DNA of 64,000 bases from Acholoe squamosa (GCA_949317995.1 OX439035.1:80725959-80789958); one strand, 5' to 3'. Positions 23,038-34,500 are shown, counted from the first letter of the stretch. Notes: generated from the sequence alone by a model not told the origin. Numbers and translations: made by a program.

Positions 23038-25659
23038 CATCTCATAACTTACGACTCTTTGGACGGATATATTGTGACACTGACTCGGTTCACTCTATCA
23101 TCTTGTTTTCACTTTCTTCTTCTTGGTGTTGTTATCCAAATATTGCATTTCATTCTCTTTCAGACGAGAGGCTGACAAGGTTCATGTAGTTAAAGATGGG
23201 GAGTGTATGCCTTTCAGCAGTAATTCTGGTAGGCCCTCATTTGATTGCTCTAATTTACATGTAAAAACTACCTTGTACTCTCAGAATAGAGGTATATATT
23301 ATGCATAACAGTATCAAATATGTCTCCAACATAGTTGAGGTTAGCTGAGAATAGCGCCGAATAGCGCTTGAGTCAATCGGCATCTTATAATGTAGCTTGG
23401 TGCAATTCAGTGACTTAGACCTAGACATGTATACAGCCATAAGGCAACTCTTGAGTTCAGGAAGGACTGTATTATGTTACTCTAAATTTCAGATCCCTGT
23501 AGTGATCCACTGCGTGCTGGCGAGGATCCAAGGTGTAAGGAGGTGTCCCGGCCAGTGTGTGGGTCAGATGGTATGACCTATACCAACTGGAGGAAACTAC
23601 AGGAGCAAAATGACCAGAGGTCAGTAAACCAGTTACTTAGTTAGCCTAGCACATGTAATGAGATTATCTATAGCGTTTTCTAGTTACAGCTATCTCTTTT
23701 GAAACGTTTTTATGCAAAGGAAAATAAAAAAAGAAGTCATTTTTTCTTCTTCTTCCTAAACTATCAGTTTTTTCTTCTTCTTCCTAAACAATCAGAAAGT
23801 TAATGTAGTATTTCACAGACACTGGTTTGATCTATGATATCGTTTTCGTGATTATGCTACCAATTTAAAAATTGAGATGTGCCATGCCCACTGATTTAGC
23901 TTATGCAATTTCTTTTTTCTTTTGTAGAATGGAGGCCTTTAAGGTCGATATAGCTTACATGGGTCATTGTCTCCAAGGTAAGATTTTAACATGATACAGA
24001 TTCCCTGGCTAGAATTTGGCTGGTCAATAATTCCAGTCATTCAACATGTTTCTAGATATTTATGATATTTCTTATTTTTAGACCCACGTTCCATAGACTG
24101 TGAACCTGTCACCAAGTGTCCCTCTGTAATGGAACCAGTATGTGCCAATGACGGCAAAACCTACATCAATCACTGTGAACTATTCCGTAAAAATGAATGC
24201 AGGTTGGTAATCCATGATGTTTTCTGAATATTCCTGTATCAAGCAGTGTTCTAAATTAATTATGAATACTTGTTTTATACCCATTTTTGCGGACTATATC
24301 ATGGCGGGAAAATGGTATGAAGAACTTGGGGATGATATATGATTTGGTGTGCACTCAAAAGTGGGTTTGAGACATGCCTTATTATTACATCAACACTGTT
24401 TTGTACACGTCAAAATCTTAAATCCTCTAGTACAATGATAAATAGATAAATATTGGAAAAGTTACAGCACACCATCGTGAGAAAATGTACTAATATGATT
24501 ATAAACTCTGAAAGAGTCAGCTGGCTTTCAGAATTGCGTTTTATCTTTTAAAATCTTGATTAGCCCAATGTAGGCATGCTCAGTGTGGTATTAATCATAT
24601 TTCATTTAATGAAAGAAATGTTACTATTTGCACTACTTGTGTTTGAACTTGAACATTACTTGAACTTGATCTTCAATTCGTACTTTTTCAGGGAATACAA
24701 ACAATGGGTGCACTTTGTACATGAAGGGTCATGCTATGTAAATACGGGCCTAGGCAAAGCAGGTACTGTATAGCATTCTAACCTTGTTATATATAATATG
24801 CTCATAACAAGACACATCTATATATCGGGCTTCCCTAGCCCACTGAAAAGGGTCTACCTCTCATCTTTCCTATCCCCTCAGGATGTGTGTGGTGCACATT
24901 TGCGTGGGCACTGACACCTCTGTGAAATTGTGTAATGTCGTTCTCGCCATGAATATGACCTTAGCTGTCGAAATGGCGTTAAACAACTATTACTCACTCA
25001 CTCACATCTATATATCAACATCGCCTTACCTTAAGCTCACAAAACCAAGCAAAGTGGTTCTCTTTGATAGTTTTCTCAATGTACATACGCTACCATCAGC
25101 TGTTGTTATTAAAATGTTGTAGAGGTATTTGTATAGTTCTTTTAGAATGGTCAACTAATATGATTGTGGAATTGTAGCGTCAATATTCTTTCCCTTTCAG
25201 GTCCAATATTGATAAAAATAACTATTGTACTGGTTGTATTTGTCGTCCTCTTTGCTGTTATGGTGCCTTTGTACTATGCCAGAAGGTGAGTATTAAGATG
25301 CCGAAACGTTTCTTTAAAATGCCCAGTTTCATACTCATAAAATATACATTGATACCTTTACTGACGAGATGCTTAGACATACTGTGCACCAGTCTATTTC
25401 ATTATTTGGAAACACCATTTCCGTATTGTAGATTGCTATATAATTAGATTTGACTGATATAAAAGAAGGAATTTACTTTTGACACGGGGTAATTTCTTTC
25501 TCCTTTTTTATATATTTTTTCAGAAGCCACCAGCTCGTTACGTCCTGGAACTCAAGTGCCACGCGGTACAACGTTCCACCCCGCGGCCGCTACCACCTGG
25601 TGGCCACTGTAAGAAACGATATGCACTCAGTGTCTATCATACCTGTAGCCGATCAATGA
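17879..25659 (+). CDS. Type I membrane protein with five Kazal domains, eleven exons
   Basis: Eleven coding exons join in consistent phase to 1191 bp (396 aa). The ATG has G at -3 and +4. Residues 1-29 form a signal peptide (TRVVLLLLAVLSS core). Kazal domains by cysteines: K1 41-86, K2 89-136, K3 145-193, K4 203-257, K5 266-314, with the usual 7- and 10-residue spacings (C2-C3, C3-C4) and PVCGxDGxTYxN cores. K4 lacks cysteines 4 and 5. There is one N-glycosylation sequon (N125). A transmembrane helix spans about 327-350, followed by stop-transfer RR and a 45-residue cytosolic tail. Predicted P1 residues (Cys2+2) are T47, S97, V153, E217 and S274; none is basic, so trypsin inhibition is not expected. 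Kazal proteins inhibit serine proteases or bind ligands, as in follistatin and agrin. Not recognised as a named gene. Antiprotease, receptor or matrix roles are all possible. Confidence 0.93.
18072..18126. repeat. (TC)n microsatellite
   Basis: About 27 uninterrupted dinucleotides in intron 1 of the Kazal gene. Confidence 0.95.
18721..19078. mobile_element. TIR repeat family B, copy 3 (Kazal intron 1)
   Basis: Shares both ends with 16429 (GGGTCGGTAGGTCGGAT and GCTAGGGTCGGTCGGGTAAC, GGCC termini), but its interior has diverged. Confidence 0.7.
19331..19658. mobile_element. PIF/Harbinger-type MITE, 328 bp
   Basis: Complete copy with TIRs GGGAGTGATCATTTTTTAAC and flanking TTA duplication (19328-19330, 19659-19661). 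In intron 1 of the Kazal gene. Confidence 0.88.
19827..20054. mobile_element. PIF/Harbinger-type MITE, internally deleted (228 bp)
   Basis: Same ends as the 328-bp copies, TTA on both sides (19824-19826, 20055-20057), but the left interior is missing. Only 168 bases from the previous copy. Confidence 0.85.
20055..21104 (+). other. Kazal intron 1, last part
   Basis: No repeat or coding signal identified beyond chance ORFs. Confidence 0.45.
21105..21234 (+). CDS. Kazal exon 2 (K1, cysteines 1-5)
   Basis: Acceptor CTCTTTTTGTAG. It carries LCDVDCPTTWDPVC and ends straight after Cys5 with two bases of the next codon (AT|GTGAGT, phase 2). C1-C2 spacing is 3, shorter than the 5 in K2, K3 and K5. 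Confidence 0.92.
21710..21859 (+). CDS. Kazal exon 3 (end of K1, K2 cysteines 1-5)
   Basis: Supplies Cys6 of K1 (YRGRC) and begins K2 with only two residues between, so no intron separates K1 from K2. Ends CAG|GTAGGT, phase 2, after Cys5 of K2. Confidence 0.93.
22208..22375 (+). CDS. Kazal exon 4 (end of K2, K3 cysteines 1-5)
   Basis: Contains the NST sequon, Cys6 of K2, then K3 with the core MPVCGSDGRTYGNSC. Donor CAG|GTACTG, phase 2. Confidence 0.93.
22976..23035. repeat. (TA)n microsatellite
   Basis: About 30 TA units in intron 4 of the Kazal gene, 129 bases before exon 5. Confidence 0.95.
23164..23228 (+). CDS. Kazal exon 5 (end of K3)
   Basis: 65-bp exon after TCTCTTTCAG. It gives Cys6 of K3 (KDGEC) and a short linker, and ends in phase 1. 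An (AT)n microsatellite lies 130 bases upstream in the intron. Confidence 0.88.
23493..23619 (+). CDS. Kazal exon 6 (degenerate K4)
   Basis: Carries C1, C2 and C3 of K4 and RPVCGSDGMTYTN, then WRKLQEQNDQ, where Cys4 and Cys5 would stand (R234, Q242). The phase-2 donor is at the same place relative to the fold as in the other domains. Confidence 0.9.
23928..23977 (+). CDS. Kazal exon 7 (end of K4)
   Basis: 50-bp exon between TTTTGTAG and CAAG|GTAAGA. It encodes MEAFKVDIAYMGHC, supplying Cys6 of K4. Confidence 0.87.
24082..24202 (+). CDS. Kazal exon 8 (K5 cysteines 1-5)
   Basis: Acceptor TTATTTTTAG. Complete K5 core CEPVTKCPSVMEPVC and GKTYINHC, ending in phase 2 after Cys5. Confidence 0.93.
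24692..24762 (+). CDS. Kazal exon 9 (end of K5)
   Basis: Acceptor TACTTTTTCAG. Gives Cys6 of K5 (HEGSC) and the juxtamembrane linker NTGLGKA. Phase 1 end. Confidence 0.9.
24826..25006 (+). repeat. SINE-like interspersed repeat, copy A
   Basis: In Kazal intron 9. Shares CTTCCCTAGCCCACT, TATCCCCTC, GATGTGTGTGGTGCACAT, AATATGACCTTAGCTGTCGA and GGCGTTAAAC with an inverted copy at 48085, and ends in (ACTC)n. It carries about 20 extra bases relative to that copy. Confidence 0.75.
25201..25285 (+). CDS. Kazal exon 10 (transmembrane segment)
   Basis: Acceptor TTCCCTTTCAG. Encodes ITIVLVVFVVLFAVMV and YYARR: one hydrophobic helix with basic residues on the cytoplasmic side. Donor AAG|GTGAGT, phase 2. 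Confidence 0.92.
25524..25659 (+). CDS. Kazal exon 11 (cytoplasmic tail, stop)
   Basis: Acceptor TATATTTTTTCAG. Encodes a 44-residue Ser/Arg/Tyr-containing tail ending PVADQ-TGA, with no recognised signalling domain. The 3' UTR follows. Confidence 0.9.
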
Positions 25660-27060
25660 TGGGGTTTCGCCACCATGGCCGATTAACCCTTTAAGGAAAG
25701 CATGATACGTCCAAAGTTCATGTTCCTTGATCAGCCTGGTGCAGCAGTGCAGTGCTAAGGGTTCTACTGTATAGCATAGGATCACGATGTCCTACCATTG
25801 ATCCCTTCAATACTGTAGGGTCGGCATAACATATATATTGATGTATCCCTGGTGAGACCCGCCGGAGCTGCATCATGTATACATGCATTTATAGGCGAAT
25901 TATGGTGAAAATGAGCATAATGCATTAAATCCCTATGTGTCACGTGGAGGGTTAAAGACTGGCATAATGCCTCAAGATGCCATGTTCATTTGTCTTGGTA
26001 TCATCCACTAACGTGTAACTCGCCAGCACTGAATCTGTGCATCATGCCACCTGCCTGGAAGTGTATCAAGCCTGATCCATAGGGCCTATAGCACCGGTGA
26101 GTCACCGACCAAGGCTACATTCATGTATCTTTACGACAGAACAGTATGGTGCATTAGAGCACTGCGTCGTGTTGTACATCACAGAAGACTCCATCCTCCA
26201 GTATCAAAGTATTAGTTTATATTGTACATATTTTTATCATGAGTTTTGAAATCAACCGATTTCATGAGTAGTGTTTGCTATTTGATGTAGAAGATTTCAG
26301 ATTAAAAGAAGTCTAGACTCTTTGTCCTATCTGTGCCCTTAATACATTCCTAAACAATTGATTCAGTTGAGGAATTTCGCAAAGCAGCTAAGAAGGTGAA
26401 ACGGGTAAAGGCTATTTAAAGTATGAGTGGTAATTCGCTGAGGTCCAATCTTTACGGGGGAAAACTATTTAACTGTGTGATGCATAATATTATTCGATGT
26501 AAATGATGCCCATGTTCTTGCATAACAATGTATTATCCGAATTCAGATTTGGTTTTAAATAAAGATACATGTACACCGGCAGATGTACAGGGACATAACA
26601 TGGGCAAGCTGTAAACAACCAGAGTGTCTTCCCTTGAGCCATTCCTCAAGAGTAAGGGGGGGTCGTGAACGAATGTATTGATATAGATTTGATATTCACG
26701 TACCATGGATAGGTATATGCTTATTTCCTTTGAAAATTGCCATATAATATATCTTTAGAACTATGTTCTTGCTTCCTAATAAAAAAAAAAGCAATTATTA
26801 AATGTCAGATAACTGTATGTACTAAACAACATTGTCCCTAATTATTACTTATTGCTATAGACAATGATGGTGCTAGTTTGATTATATAAGAATCAAGAGT
26901 TTCTGTATGTATATAAGCAACAGTGATTGAGTCATTTTCATTATGTTTATTAAAAGAGTGGCGAAATTGAGCTTTCTATGTGACATCATATATAGTGTGA
27001 GCGTGGTTGTCTTGTTATATGCTTATGATGAAACATGGAAATAAAAGTTATTTTTTCTCG
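25660..27060 (+). promoter_or_regulatory. 3' UTR of the Kazal gene with two poly(A) signals
   Basis: No other coding signal is seen here. AATAAA occurs at 26558-26563 and 27040-27045, the latter followed by a T-rich stretch. These allow 3' UTRs of about 0.9 or 1.4 kb. I cannot say which is used. Confidence 0.5.
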
Positions 27061-28974
27061 ACAGAGTGTGAATCACCAGAGACTTCATATTCTTTCCACA
27101 TAACCATTAGGCTATACACATAAGAATAGGCGTATAAATAGATATACAGGCATAGATAGCACCATCTTTGGAATCCAAACACACGGGGATCGCGGTAATT
27201 TAAAACACAGTTAATTTCACCATATAGGCCTAATACGACTGCGCCATAAGAAGTGCCAAGTCCCATAGGAATAGCAATGGTACCTATTTGCAGTCGAAGG
27301 GTTGTGTATGATAGAATTACGTTAAGAAATGATCTCATGATGAAGCCAAACTGTGTAGACCAGTTCAATGACCTTTATGTGAACCTTTAACATTCACGGC
27401 AATCCTAAATCTGCAGTCCCTAAGCTCTGGCACCTCTCCTCTAGTAGCCTAGGCAGTAGCCTACCTCTCCAGTTCACTAGAGTTCTCATACTTTAGAGAC
27501 GTTTACCTTGTTTTGTTTCTCTTAAACTTGAGTCAGTAGATTTGAGCAAGTATGCGGTAATCCCACAATTTGCATGATAAATGCAACAAAATTTAGTCTA
27601 TATAGAGGGTCTTAAATTAAGATCTTATCCCAGCTAAAAGTTTATAATTGTGAGGTCATTACATATCTTTAAGGGGAAGCACTCCCTAAAAGCATTCCCC
27701 TACTTAATAAACAATACTCACAGTTTTTCAGCTTATAATATATACATGCAGAGCCAATTCTTTTACTGTAGGTGACACTAAAACGAAAAGACAAATGTTT
27801 GGTACTTCATGGATGAGTGATCACCTGTGTGGTCTGGTTTCCTAATGACCCATTATGAGCATCTTGTGACCAGGGGTATGTTTCTGAATGATTAAGATCA
27901 CCAAAAGGCTCAACAACCACCACTTTCAGATTCTCGTAGAAAATAGGTCTGACCAACGGTCTGGCACAATGTAAATCGTACAAAGAAATAATACAAATAG
28001 TCCTACACAACGCACAACAACACTACTTGTTCTATAGACTAAGCTGTAGATAGTCTGGGGCCTTGTCCAGGAATGTGCATGATTTTGTGTTGTACAATTG
28101 AATTAAAGCTACAACCATAATTGTACAAATCGTACCATTGTGATAGTAAACGATCCCAAACAGGGCCAAATTGGCAATCCTTTTGAAACATACCCCAGGG
28201 GATGCACTAAATGCCCTTAACACATGGACATTAGCCCAGACATTCTGGCTAAGTGAGGGGAGGAGAGTATCCCTACAGTCCGAGCCTCTCTCGACTAATG
28301 GACATAGCTAATTTGATAGTTTCAGATTGGATAAGTTCTATGTGGAACAGCTTATGTTTTTGAGCGGATTTTGCGTGGTAGCGAACGAAAGGAAATAGAC
28401 ATATCCACTTCTCTCTAATGTGGAACAAATTATCCACTTATGTTATATGCTGAATTTTCCAAGGGGTTATAGAAATGATACAACATATAGAATGCAAAAC
28501 TTTTCAATGTACAACATAATAGCAGGTAGTAAAGCTGGGGGTAGACCCATCATAGTAAAGGCCAGCTGGTGGAGCGGGCCCCTTCTGTTATAGCACTTAA
28601 CTGCCACAGAGAACAGGTACTCTACATCTAGATTTCTTCTATTTACAGAGTTTGAGTTTTGAGTTTTAACAAGTTTATTGGCAGAAATCATACATGTACG
28701 TTTTTCAGATCGGCCAAAACACGGCAACAGGAAAGAAATAGTGTAGCGCTCAATCAGGTTGTACAAAGTTACATCAGGCAGGCATCATTTTGGGTGTAGA
28801 TCATTACGATATTACTAAAGACATAACTAAAGCCTCTTAGGGGCTGTATGTATAACCATGATTTGCACAAGTCGATTATCCGCAGGCAGCATGTATATTA
28901 CATCTTTCAAAAATAATTGCGTAGTCTATCAAGTGACGGTTATACACCAAATACATTCAGATTTTGTTCATGAA
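27061..28974. other. Intergenic between Kazal and EF-hand genes
   Basis: Minus-strand ORFs at 27048-27368 and 28467-28766 have no recognisable domain. The end of the EF-hand gene could lie here or in 29580-30036. Confidence 0.4.
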
Positions 28975-29538
28975 TTATTTCTTACTGCCTATCTGCTGAG
29001 TATTTGCATCCAATTTGTCCCAAAGGACACACCCCCTGTACAGTGGTGACTTATCATACGTCAAACACCTGGATCTGGATACCTTTAACTGTTTTTTAAC
29101 ATTGCCGCGCAAGTTCCTGGCAGGGGGTTTGACACAGTTTGGATCACAAGAAACATCATACATCATGGATAATAAGTTCTTATCACGTCTAACCTTTAGC
29201 ATTTTCATGTAAGTTCTAACATGGAGATCGTATATAGATATATCCCACTTTCATGTAGAAAACTTGCATGTTCCAGCACAGGTAGGACCATTTGTTTTGT
29301 ATAAGGTCAGACACAGCTTATTATCGACAAATTTCCTTAACTGTCTTAATTGGTACATCTTGTGGCGGAAACTAGATATTATTTTTTCGTTGTTTCTCCG
29401 AAAATTAAGACCACGATCAATGATAACTCCAAGGTAATTGAATTCATCAACCACTTCAAGGCGCTTACCATCCAGTTCAGCACTCATTACACTCAAATTG
29501 TGTCTGACATTAAGTAAATCACTTGCACACCATAACAA
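28975..29538 (-). mobile_element. LINE remnant (non-LTR reverse transcriptase, C-terminal part)
   Basis: The minus strand reads LEVVDEFNYLGVIIDRGLNF, then KMYQLRQLRKFVDNKLCLTL YKT, typical of the thumb region after the RT catalytic core. After a frameshift it continues in another frame (MVLPVLEHASFL) and in a third ORF (PARNLRGNVKKQ; YDKSPLYRGCVLWDKLD). The LINE is truncated at its 5' end and dead. The clade (CR1/Jockey-like) is a guess. Confidence 0.82.
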
Positions 29539-29542
29539 CTTT

Positions 29543-29579
29543 GTAATGATCCCTGTATTACAAATACAGGGATCATTAC
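29543..29579. repeat. Perfect 17-bp hairpin
   Basis: GTAATGATCCCTGTATT, a 3-nt loop, then its exact inverse. It abuts the LINE remnant. Confidence 0.75.
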
Positions 29580-30036
29580 GTAAGTCAAATTAGCATACAT
29601 CATTTACTGGAGAAACAAGCAACATTAACCACAGAGACAGAGTGATTCACTTCCAACCAAGTCATTTTAGTTGAAATTGCATCCTTGAGTAGATCCTGGG
29701 TGTAGGCTCCATCCAGTTGTGGTCAGTATTTTCATACCAAAGGGTCTACCTCTGGAGATCACTACGGAGGCATCGTTCTGTGGAGGGATAAACCCTTTCG
29801 TTGTGTTGAATAAGATCCAGCTGAAGCCAATCATAAAATATACATGGAATTTCTTTTATCTGATTGTAACTAAGAGGCTATTTATATGACAGGCTGTTAT
29901 ATACTCATATCATTTGGAAATGATTTTTTTTTCCTGATCAGCAAGTAGAAACGATAACTGTAGATGCAATCGCCTTTATAAGTAACTGTTCTTAAAAGTG
30001 TGTTTATAACAGCAGGCGTTTGAAAAGTATCCTTAC

Positions 30037-30092
30037 CTGAATGAATTCTAGATGGGTGATCTTGCCCTCTGGTTTGGCCGATGGCGAGGACA
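30037..30092 (-). CDS. EF-hand gene exon 6 (56 bp, last loop)
   Basis: Acceptor CACCTGTTGTAG, donor CAG|GTAAGG, phase 0 end. With exon 5 it gives DLDC, an 8-residue insert, then EGKITHLEF, i.e. loop positions 5-12 of an EF-hand with Glu at 12. The following exon was not found in 28000-30036. Confidence 0.72.
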
Positions 30093-31508
30093 CTACAACA
30101 GGTGATACAGATAAATGTATGCATACATTGGAAACAATACCTGGTGGAATGCCATAACTTGCCATGCATATAACCATCCATATATATGCATACCTGTGCA
30201 TTATCAGAATGTATTAATCAATCCACGCCATTCGAGTATGGACAACTCGATCTTAATTTGTGGAAGAGGCCTCTGGATCGTGTTTCGATAGTTTCCACAA
30301 CAGGTTCAGCCAGCTACGACTGGAGATGGGTCAAATCTTAGCAGGTGATCTTAGGATTTTGGCCTTGGTGAGTAAATAGCTAGCTACATTACTGGTGATC
30401 GTACTGCCTGCTGGCTAAATAGCCACCACAGCAGTGACTCAATAAGAAATCCTGTATGACAACCCTCCGTGTGAATAATTAGTGGGTAGCCTTAGCTGCT
30501 ACCCTCTGCACTCCTTTGCTCAAATGTACCCAATCTGGGCTCTTTATCAAGAAAGAATAACAGAGCATACATTGTTTTAGATACAATTAGGTCATTAGAT
30601 ATAGATCTATCATATGTGATTTGAAAGGGAACTATCTAGAACAATTATACATCATTTGGGATGGGGGATCTTGATTGTCTTCCTAAGACCACCTAAAACT
30701 GGCCCCACCAGGCCCCTATTCAAGGCCCGACCCCTATTGATTTGACAGCCCTCCTAGCCCAGTCCCTATTCAAGGGAGGCTGCTATTCAAGGCCTGGCTC
30801 CTATATGAGACATTACAGTAGTTACTGCAGCCCTATGCTCATTTGAACACAGGAGTGCATACTAGACCATGAAAGAGGTATGACTTGTCACTATGTAGCC
30901 AATAGTGGCCCCTACAACTGGGTGCTATGACTTCATAGTGGTGTGTATTGAGCCAGTAGTTGAATAAATAGCGGCTGCTATTTTGAGGCCTCTACTGGAG
31001 CTCACTATGTAGTCACTGGTATGGAATCATTTCTTACACCTCCCACTGTAATTTGAGGGTGTCCAGTCGTGGAAACTATTGAAACACGATCCTGATCAAA
31101 CTATTTTGTAAGCAAGGGTCATGTACTCTGCAGTATAGGATATCAAACGACATATTCTATAGTCTTTCGATCTTACAGATACTTACCACAATCAAGGTCA
31201 TCAAACACAGCTTCCCAGTGGGTGGCATTTATGTATTTCAACTTTTGATAATCAAGCATGTCAAAAAGCTGTCGACCACTAGACTTTCTATCGTACTTTT
31301 TATTACTCCAGAAGTTGCCCATCTCAGTCCTTGTGACATCACCGTCCTCTATGAAATGAAAACGAAAGCACAATTATAGACTTTAAAAAAAACAAACGCT
31401 TTACCTATATAGTAAATGGAACTACAAACCATTTTCATCTAGTCATGTCGGTGTTTTATGTTGGGTTACACTCCTGACAACCTCTAAATCTGTCTGCTCC
31501 CCAACATC

Positions 31509-31581
<73 letters not shown>

Positions 31582-34500
31582 CTCTCTCTCTCTCTATTTT
31601 CTATAGCTCTAAAGATGCATCTTATATTGGCTACATTCCATATGAAATGTATCAATCTTGGGTATGCTCAATACTACATTTTTGTAGCAAATACATACAG
31701 GCATATGGGCTGTCTTGGCAAGATCTCTATGGGGATACATACATACTACAGTAAGGACCCGTGTATAAGGTGTGGTTTATCAGAGGCGTAGGAACCAAAT
31801 CTTGATTGGGGGGGCCCAGGGCCAAGCCCAGGGGGGCCCAGTCGCACCGATCATAATTCGTCAGATAGAGTGGGCTGACACTTATTCATAGGTACATAAG
31901 ATATATGTATTAAAATATCTTTGATGACTTTTGCCTGTGATTTTAAGACCAGGCCCCCTTTTTCCATTGTGCTACCATATTTGTGAAAAATTTGGGGGAA
32001 ATCTTTGCATTTTATCATGGGTCTTGACAAATATTGGGGGGGCCAGACATATTCAGGCCCCACCTCCTCTGGGATTGGGGGGGCCCGGGCCCCCCTGGCC
32101 CCCCCCCTTTTCCTACGCCCCTGTTTATATACGCGGGGATAGCTCCTTGCTAGGTCATCTAGAATCTGCCTGAAGTCAGGGTACGCCTTTTAGTCGGGGA
32201 TATTATACTCTGGTGATATATTATATAATTTACTGAAATGTAGGGCCTAGAACAGTACTATATAAGACTTCGAAATGCTTGGTTGGTTCAGCATAAACAC
32301 AAGGCACATCTTATACGCGAGGTGCGCCTTACAAATACGTTTTACAGCTCTATCTTTCTATTTGTTTTTGTTGTTTTATTTATTATTATTAGAAGCGTAC
32401 CCACATACCGTCCTTATCCATTGCTTTATGAATGCCAATGAATGTATCTTTATTCATATTCTGAATGAGTAACGGCTTGTTTTCACCCAGTGTCTCCACA
32501 TAGAGCAAGGATAGGGGAAGACTCCTGAAGACACTCTGTTCCAACACAATAAAAGGCACATGGTCATTTCACATGCAATGGCTAGGCGAAGGCACATGCT
32601 TTGTTCTCATGTATTCCCAGGTTTATTCCAGTTTCAAATATCGTTCATGAATACCATCTGTCCCACTAAATCTAAAACTATTTGGACAACATAATTACAA
32701 AATGATTAAAAGAGAAAAGATTATACTTACGCCTGTCAGCCCCTTCTTGAATTGGTTATTGGTTACAAAGCCCAGTCCTAACAATGAATAGGAATTGAAA
32801 TTAAGTTTTGTGCTATTGCATGATTAAAATGATATGTTCGCTCATGTTGAAATTTTATAAACCATAATACAACAAAGATATACAAATTATTCTTGATTTT
32901 ATAGAATTTTATTTTGATTCTTTTACATACCAAGGTTCCCGGTGTGTTTGTCAATTTCGTCCACTACCAAATCCAAATCTTCAATGGTTAGGCGCATTAA
33001 ACACCAATTGTCGAACATGTTCAGTGATCTAAAGTAAGCCTTTGCAAACCTTGGTGTCATATCACACTCTGCGAAGTCCTTCACGAAATTCTCGTCACCA
33101 TTGATGAATTTGTTCATGTACAGATTCAAGCCCCCTAATTAGAAATTCGAGAAATCAAGAGCTGCCAACAGAATTACCCCAATGCGCATGCATTTGATCG
33201 CCATATCTAATATCAATGGAATTGCCCTGCCATACTATCATGCGTCATATACAGCTCGATTTTAAGAGGATGATGGCCATTCAGAGGCAGGTCTTTACGT
33301 GTATTAGCTTTAAGTGGCAACACATTTGCTTATGATTAAGCACTTGATGTTCATCCTTGCCTGCTGTGGATTAAATTAATCTTTAGTGACGTTTGATTCT
33401 GATTCCAGTTTCGAATACATGTATGTAATAAAAATGTCTGAGCTTGGGTAGTCTGGGTAAGTTTATAAGTTTTCATTAAAAGTTTCGAAAGCTATGGGTG
33501 GTAAAAAAGCAATCATGATTTTTTTTTTTTGCTTGAGTGGAGTTCATTGACCATTTGCTTACTTACTTCTTGGTTGATTGTCATTTCCCTTTTGGTAACG
33601 AGTTAAGAATCTTGACATGTATGACCCTGTCGTAACAAACCACCCATCATTGACATGTTTCCATAGACGGTCTACAACGCATCTAAACGAAAATAATTCC
33701 AAGATCAAGTCAGCTGAAGGGAGTAACGTTTAAAGTTGCCAACTTAGAAAGCAAATCAGGAACTTATTTCAATATGGAATAATGCCTTTCAGTGTGCCTC
33801 CCATGAGATCACTAACTTGTCAAAATATGTTTTTGTAATGTCTGGGGATGTCAAAGAAGGGGTTTATGAAAAGAAAAATTTGTAAAGACATTTTTCTTGT
33901 GTTCAAAATGTTTTGAAATACCTTTGCATATTGAAAAATGCTTGGACAGGAAGCGTTCCAAAATGTGTATTTTTTAAGATGACCCTTCATTACATTTATT
34001 TTACATGCAAAAACGTTTTCAATCTCAAACGATTTCAAGAATAGGCCTATCAAAAACATTTCTGTCCAGTGTATACAAGTGTATACAATGCCCTTTTATC
34101 GCCAAACAGCCGGCTACATCATTTTCATCTCTACCTACACAACCCTTTCAGTAGCTATGATGACCATAGGTGACGCTAGTGGCGACCATGTCACTTCGTT
34201 AATTACTCCTACACGGACATGACACCAGCACCTTTAATAGGCTCACATTAATGGACTTACTTGTGTTTGGCTCAACATTTTCTTTGAATATTGATAGTGA
34301 GTATAAACACACTAGTTCTCTGTTTGATTTCTAAGACCCCGGGCCCCGCCCAGGGCCCTATTTTACATTGCAAAAATGGCATTTTCCTGGGGGTGTCTAT
34401 GAAATAAGGGTAAATCTATGGAGCCCTGGGTGTTGATACTGGTCATGCCCATGTAAGCAGGGGGCTATTGGAGCGCCACCTAGTGTATTAACTTGGTAGA

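Noticed and set aside
27048-27368. 106-codon minus-strand ORF with hydrophobic N-terminus
   Set aside because: No splice support, no family resemblance, and it overlaps the 3' end of the Kazal gene.
28467-28766. 99-codon minus-strand ORF as last EF-hand exon or transposon gene
   Set aside because: No suitable phase-0 acceptor fit and no recognisable motif.
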